DNA from: Glandiceps talaboti
Taxonomy: Eukaryota; Hemichordata; Enteropneusta; Spengelidae
Assembly: GCF_964340395.1 (NCBI RefSeq)
Contig: NC_135557.1
Coordinates: 18,006,730 to 18,070,729 of the forward strand
Direction: 5' to 3'
DNA: 64,000 nucleotides
The position numbers were made by a program, and so were the translations under genes. Shown here one piece after another: positions 58,978 through 64,000 of the stretch (positions are counted from its first letter, which is position 1; each line of letters opens with the position of its first letter). The notes beneath the pieces were generated by a model. It had not been told where the DNA came from, made no database searches, and saw only the letters and a list, made by a program, of their open reading frames with translations.

Positions 58978-60074
58978 CTGAAAAGTCTATACCCAATTTT
59001 GGACTATGTTTATTAAGGGTAGAACAAGTTGACAATAATACGCGTGCGCAATACATTTTTTTTTAAGTGTACGATATATCGATATGGCAAACTCTAAATC
59101 TGAGTGTACAATTTCTGGGCGGCCATGGGTACTTGTCTTGTCGTGCCGAGGAAGTGTTTTGTATGTATGACCAGAAAGACATATGCCATTTTATTTTAGA
59201 CCAGAAATTTTGAGAACACTGTACATAATGATACAATTGAATCTATTTTACACTCTTTCATCTGAAATATGTAAATATGTAAGTTTATACATTTTAGACA
59301 AATCTGCTGAAAAATATACCTAAAACCTGGTGGCACGCGTCTGGATATAGTAACATATGAGATCTACCCTACTCTCTCTCCCCCTTACCGGCTGTCTTTA
59401 CAACAAACAACACACAAATTACGTTACTTGTAACGTGTGTCTGAACTTTACGTAGTAGATGAAGTTGTAATTTTATTACACATATTTCCCGCCACTTTCC
59501 GCGCAGACGATTCCAAAGAATGGTGTAATTTGTCATTAATGTAATTGGTACGCTCAGGGTTCTAGTAATATCAACAGACAAAGAAAATGGCGGGAAATTG
59601 ACAGACGGAACTACAGTATTTGTTTACTCAAACTGTTCGAAAACGACTTCAATTGCTTCTGTAGTTATAGAAATGTAAAGCCAATTGGCGTCTAATTAAT
59701 TTTTTAACAAAATACCAACCGAAGTCAAATATTTGAAAATAAATAACTCGAACTGGTTCCGTGCGAATTAATTTTTTATTCATTGAAAACGTTCACATAC
59801 CGTTGACTTGGAGTCTCTTTTCAATTGATTTCCTAAAATTATAAGACACACAGTCAGTTGACAAACATGCCACAGTTTGTATAATCCTTTCAAATCTTTG
59901 ACTTTTTCTGCAACATTTTGACACGGTTCAGCCTCCCCTCGTTTAGAATTGGCTCATATTATAGATGAATATTAATCATTTACATGGAATAATTCTGAAC
60001 ATCTAAATGTCAATAATTCGGATATTATCATGCAACATATTTCATCTTTTAAAAGTTTTTAATATCTAAAAATA

Positions 60075-60105
<31 letters not shown>

Positions 60106-63076
60106 TGTATGTATGTATGTATGTATGTATGTATGTATGTACGTATGTATTCAAGACCACCGATAACCAACTCTTCTTCTCGACTATGTTTTAGTACACA
60201 GAGAAATTTAACACATATACCCAGTAAATTAGGAAATTCTCTTTTGTAAACGAGTTGTGTACATTTGAGAGCGACAATGGCATATATACATGGTATAAAT
60301 TATTTGTATAAAAACATGTTTTTTTAATACTTACCCACGCTATCGTGAATTAACGACACTTCTTTAATACATTCATTGAGTTGGGTGATTATTTTCGTTT
60401 GATTTCGTGATCGATGTATTAACAGTACGAGTCTTCGTCAAAATTTGTGGAAAAACTAGATCTCACATACTTAGAAATGCCTCTATTTATGAATAAAATA
60501 CTTGTTTAAATAACTTAATATCCCACTCACATAAGGATGCTCGAAGTGATAAGTTTTGGGTCATAGTGGCAGTCCAGAGCGAAATATTTTTCTGTGCCGT
60601 TTTTTTTTCATATGAAGAAATGATTGATGTTATTCGGCCTATTGAAGCAAATTTAATCGACACTAATAACCGAGATATTTGGGTAAACTAAATACACTGG
60701 TATGATTTTGGGATGTATCTAGAAATTGCCATAGGCATCAAAAATGAGAATTTAGACCACGCGAATAATGCTATAAAAATTACGGTAATTTTGTACACAT
60801 CTCATGACATAAATAGACATGTAGGGTCTATATGTTTACTAAATGAGTGTTATGTAAGTATATTTTTAGATTGTAAACGATGTCTGAAATCGGAGAACGT
60901 AGCTTTGAAACAGAAATACGAATGGGCTGGGACTACAAGATATTGTGCTAGTATTATTTAAGGCGGGTTTATCGCTCAGGGACACTGAGTGAATACACAG
61001 AAGGGAAACATTTGAATAGATAAATGGGGCCAGATTGTCAGGGCCGCCGAGGTCTTCTGGGAATCCTATTGCAGGCTGGGAATGTAATTTCATTATTGTA
61101 GAGAAAAGTGTAACAGTTTTTATCCGAACCGAATCGAATTGTGACATGTGGTCACGTAGCATTTATCCGTGTAAATATGCAAATGAGGGGCCACGACTTC
61201 GCATAAGGAACTAGAGTTTATACAACAAGCTCCAAAATATCGGTTACATTTTCACAATGCTCTAGTTATTGGAGTGGATTTAAATACTTGAAACACTCTA
61301 GATCTTTGAAAAGAGAGTTGAAAAAATTTGTGACGAAAATAATGTGACAAAATTTTGAAAATTTGTGAAAAAAATATCTTCATATAAATACTAAAAATTA
61401 TCGTGTTCTGTGTGACAGTCGTACCGTTACGGTCTATCGTGTTCTGTGTGACTGTCAGTTTACGGTGTCTTTGCTTTGCTGTGTGTTTTATCTAAAAATG
61501 AGAACGTAGAATATAGGCGAATTTCAACCTAATGGTGCAAACGTAAGACAAGTTAAAACGTTCAAAGCCCGCCATTTTATTATTCTCTTTAACTGACGTC
61601 AAGTCGTGTGCTACTGCAGTCATAAATATAAAGAATTGTCATAACAATATTCATATACCGCCAATAATTGTGCTGTGGTTGTGTACAGAAAACTCCAGGA
61701 AAAAGTGTAAATTTAATTACTCATAATTATTGTTGATGATGAAACAAACGATTCCGTTTTTCAGTCTTTTAATTTCGCGTGGGATAATACCTTGTTCTTC
61801 TTCAACCGGTACCCCCACCTGAGTGCCTTTGCTATAACATGATCTGAAATGTCGTTTTTTGTGTGTTCGGACCCGATGTTAAGTGTATCTCACGATCCAG
61901 TTTTTTAAAATTTGATTTCCACACATGTCCGATGCCGGCGATCAAGTGTACTCACAGGCGCCATTTTGAGTTGCAGGACGATTTGAGTTTGCTATGAGTA
62001 ACAGATTGCTAACAACAACGGGACATTTGCTGAAAAGTATAATTAAATTGCGTATAATTAACGCATGGACCTGCTCTTTCTTATTTCCTTTTAAAACACG
62101 GAACATTAAAGTTTGAATTATCGTTTGTGTGTTTGTCTGAAATATATTCGTTCCAGGTTCCCACCGAATGTAATATTAATGACTGTAGTCATGTAGTTAT
62201 CATAATATCCTCAAAGTTCTCCGCTGTAAAGTTAAAAATTCTATACTGAGTATTGGCGATGAAACCTAAAATGGTGAAGCAAGAAATGTGAATGTGTCGT
62301 CAAAATTCTTCTCATAGTCGATCGTCTGCCAATTTTTTGCCCTGTCTTTCCCGTCCTCTAATACTGGGGACAATGTTGTGTATCAAACTTTATAAATACG
62401 TTTTTGTAGGCCTACATATAACAATTTGTTAATATAAATGTTGAAGTAGGTGTCTAATGATTTATTTAGATCCAAAATGGAGGTAAATCTTGCCAAAAAA
62501 ATTACAGAAACGAAAGTCTGGTTAAAAATTTGTATTTTTGAAAGTCGAAAATGAATAATTTGGTGAACAGAAAATTAAGAGCATTTCGTCCAAGGTAATT
62601 TCATGGGTAAAGTACTTGACTGAATTAGCTAATTAGAAAAACAACCCTGTCAAGTCGTCAGTTGCCACCATACGGTGTACTAAGGCCTTGTCAAAATCCG
62701 GCTTTATCCTCTATCATTTTGGATTGGACAGTAAAAAATGACTTGAAGAAATCAGAAAGTGGTAAATATTTTGCCTTGAGAGACAAGAAAATCTGATCAT
62801 TTTAGGACTGTATATTTTGTAACAGATGCTGACAAACGAACGACGCCAGATTGAGCTGTAAAGCTAGGTCGTGCAAAATTCGAACAGACCGCTTTTAAGC
62901 ATGCTAAACTTATCACCAACAAAGATTAATTGCTGTCGTTTTTGAGCCGAAATGATATAATTAAGTAAATGGCGTTTCTGCTATCAAAAAACCACCCGAA
63001 AAGTGCTCAGAAATCTAAAAACTGGCACCATGCATCAGTTTTCACGCAGAATTCTTAAGCCCGTATGTCGTGAACG
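58978..63076. other. CpG-replete intergenic DNA, no gene supported
   Basis: Scattered motifs: TTTCCCGCCA at 59,487, AAAATGGCGG at 59584-59593, CCCGCCATTTT at 61568-61578 and TGACGTCA at 61594-61601. Open frames at 59369-59581, 60713-60961 and 60866-61162 have no family signature. Confidence 0.45.
60077..60151. repeat. (TATG)n microsatellite
   Basis: About 18 TATG units, one changed to TACG. Confidence 0.97.
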
Positions 63077-63394
63077 TTAACCCAGAAGTGTGACCGCTAA
63101 ATCCCGAAAGCGCGGGAACAGTTCGATCAGATATTTCAGCATTCGATACTTTGATAGAACGAAGGGTGGTACTAAAGTGGATTTGATACAGTAGTCCTTG
63201 CCATAAAAACCAGTGATTTTGACACCTTTAAAATTAATGTCTGATATCTTGTATCTCAATGTAATATTTACTTTAACGACGAGATGTGCATCATTAGTAT
63301 CGCAGTCAGCCCATACTTCAGCTTTAACCACTTCCGTACCACTTTCCCGCCAAATATATTTGGGCAAAAATTCTTGTTGTAATATTCCCTCCAA
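63077..63394 (-). CDS. Unrecognised open reading frame, possible terminal exon
   Basis: The minus-strand frame is open for about 120 codons back to a stop near 63,440 and ends at TAA. The first codon listed is TTG, not ATG, so if real it would be a 3'-terminal exon, not a whole gene. Composition is protein-like, with mixed charged and hydrophobic stretches (EVVKAEVWADC, VNITLRYKI, YLIELFPRFRDL) and no low complexity. I recognise no domain and see no convincing acceptor upstream. Outside the two genes it is the best non-repetitive frame in the window, yet a chance frame remains likely. Confidence 0.22.
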   Translation of the reverse strand: MEGILQQEFLPKYIWRESGTEVVKAEVWADCDTNDAHLVVKVNITLRYKISDINFKGVKITGFYGKDYCIKSTLVPPFVLSKYRMLKYLIELFPRFRDLAVTLLG

Positions 63395-63486
63395 AGTATG
63401 TTGGATCGAAAAATTTTGTTTGTAATTTTTTGGCGGCTATCAAATAATTACTTTTGGACTGAAGTCTCAGAAGTAATAATTTCGTT

Positions 63487-63489
<3 letters not shown>

Positions 63490-63583
<94 letters not shown>
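63490..63583. repeat. (TC)n microsatellite
   Basis: About 47 CT units; the serine/leucine frame is an artefact. Confidence 0.98.
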
Positions 63584-63584
<1 letters not shown>

Positions 63585-64000
63585 AAATGTAAAAAAAAAA
63601 AGATGCACGACATCTGAAAGGTTGCCACTGATTCTAGCGCGGACAATCACATTGACGATTCAATATGATCCATGATAGTACACACAACAAACCCTCCCAT
63701 TTTCGAATCTACCAATTTAAGGACTGGATAATCAATTACCTTAACAAGAAAATTTTGTAGTCGCTTTATGTGGTACGCAAAATGGTTAACAGTGTATATT
63801 ATTCCATCCTAAATATTTTCGGAATTCAAGAAATTTTGACCAAAATGAAATATATGCTGGGTGAGTTTGGAACGACAAGAAATGTTTGTAATCCACAGCG
63901 CATATTGAAACCACTAAAATTAAAAAAAAAAACAGGGCCGCTATTAACGCTCTACTGCTTCAAATGTGCATTATAGCTGATATATGCAATTGAAAGTGTT
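63584..64000. other. Intergenic, no gene seen
   Basis: AT-rich; the 68-codon plus-strand frame (63770-63976) has no recognisable feature. Confidence 0.5.

Overview
The window is animal nuclear DNA. Protein-coding sequence is split into short exons by long, AT-rich introns. Simple-sequence arrays are abundant, and small transposon remnants (MITEs, SINEs, foldback elements) lie throughout. A 100-N scaffold gap sits at 41.8 kb. The large cysteine-rich repeat gene and the single-exon NHLH-type bHLH gene fit a marine invertebrate, plausibly a non-vertebrate deuterostome, but the sequence alone does not settle the species.

Left part, 0.7-37.6 kb, minus strand: one large gene for a secreted or cell-surface cysteine-rich repeat protein. 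Fourteen exons were located by hand, from a signal-peptide exon at 37,560-37,491 to an exon at 912-728. Every intron has a consensus donor and acceptor, and the reading phase carries through all thirteen junctions. The exons encode about 725 residues made almost entirely of GCC2/GCC3-type (ephrin-receptor-like or TNFR-like) modules, and the gene runs off the left edge. Intron 1 (about 15 kb) and intron 2 (about 12 kb) hold most of the minisatellites and MITEs.

Middle part, 37.6-50.7 kb: no gene that I can support. It has a CpG-replete region at the 5' end of the cysteine-rich gene, hairpin elements, MITE copies, microsatellites and the scaffold gap.

Right part, 50.7-64 kb: an intact 115-codon NHLH (HEN1/HEN2) transcription factor gene on the minus strand with a probable 5'UTR splice site. 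Up to 64 kb there is CpG-replete noncoding sequence with candidate regulatory clusters (four TAATCC homeodomain sites at 58.4-58.55 kb, several CRE palindromes) and one unrecognised open frame at 63.1-63.4 kb.

The two genes share no obvious pathway. The most informative large-scale signals are a sharp change in CpG content at the 5' end of the large gene, several families of terminal-inverted-repeat elements with identifiable ends, and an inverted repeat pair that brackets exons 3-7 of the cysteine-rich gene. I see no rRNA gene, functional tRNA gene, CRISPR array or intact transposase.
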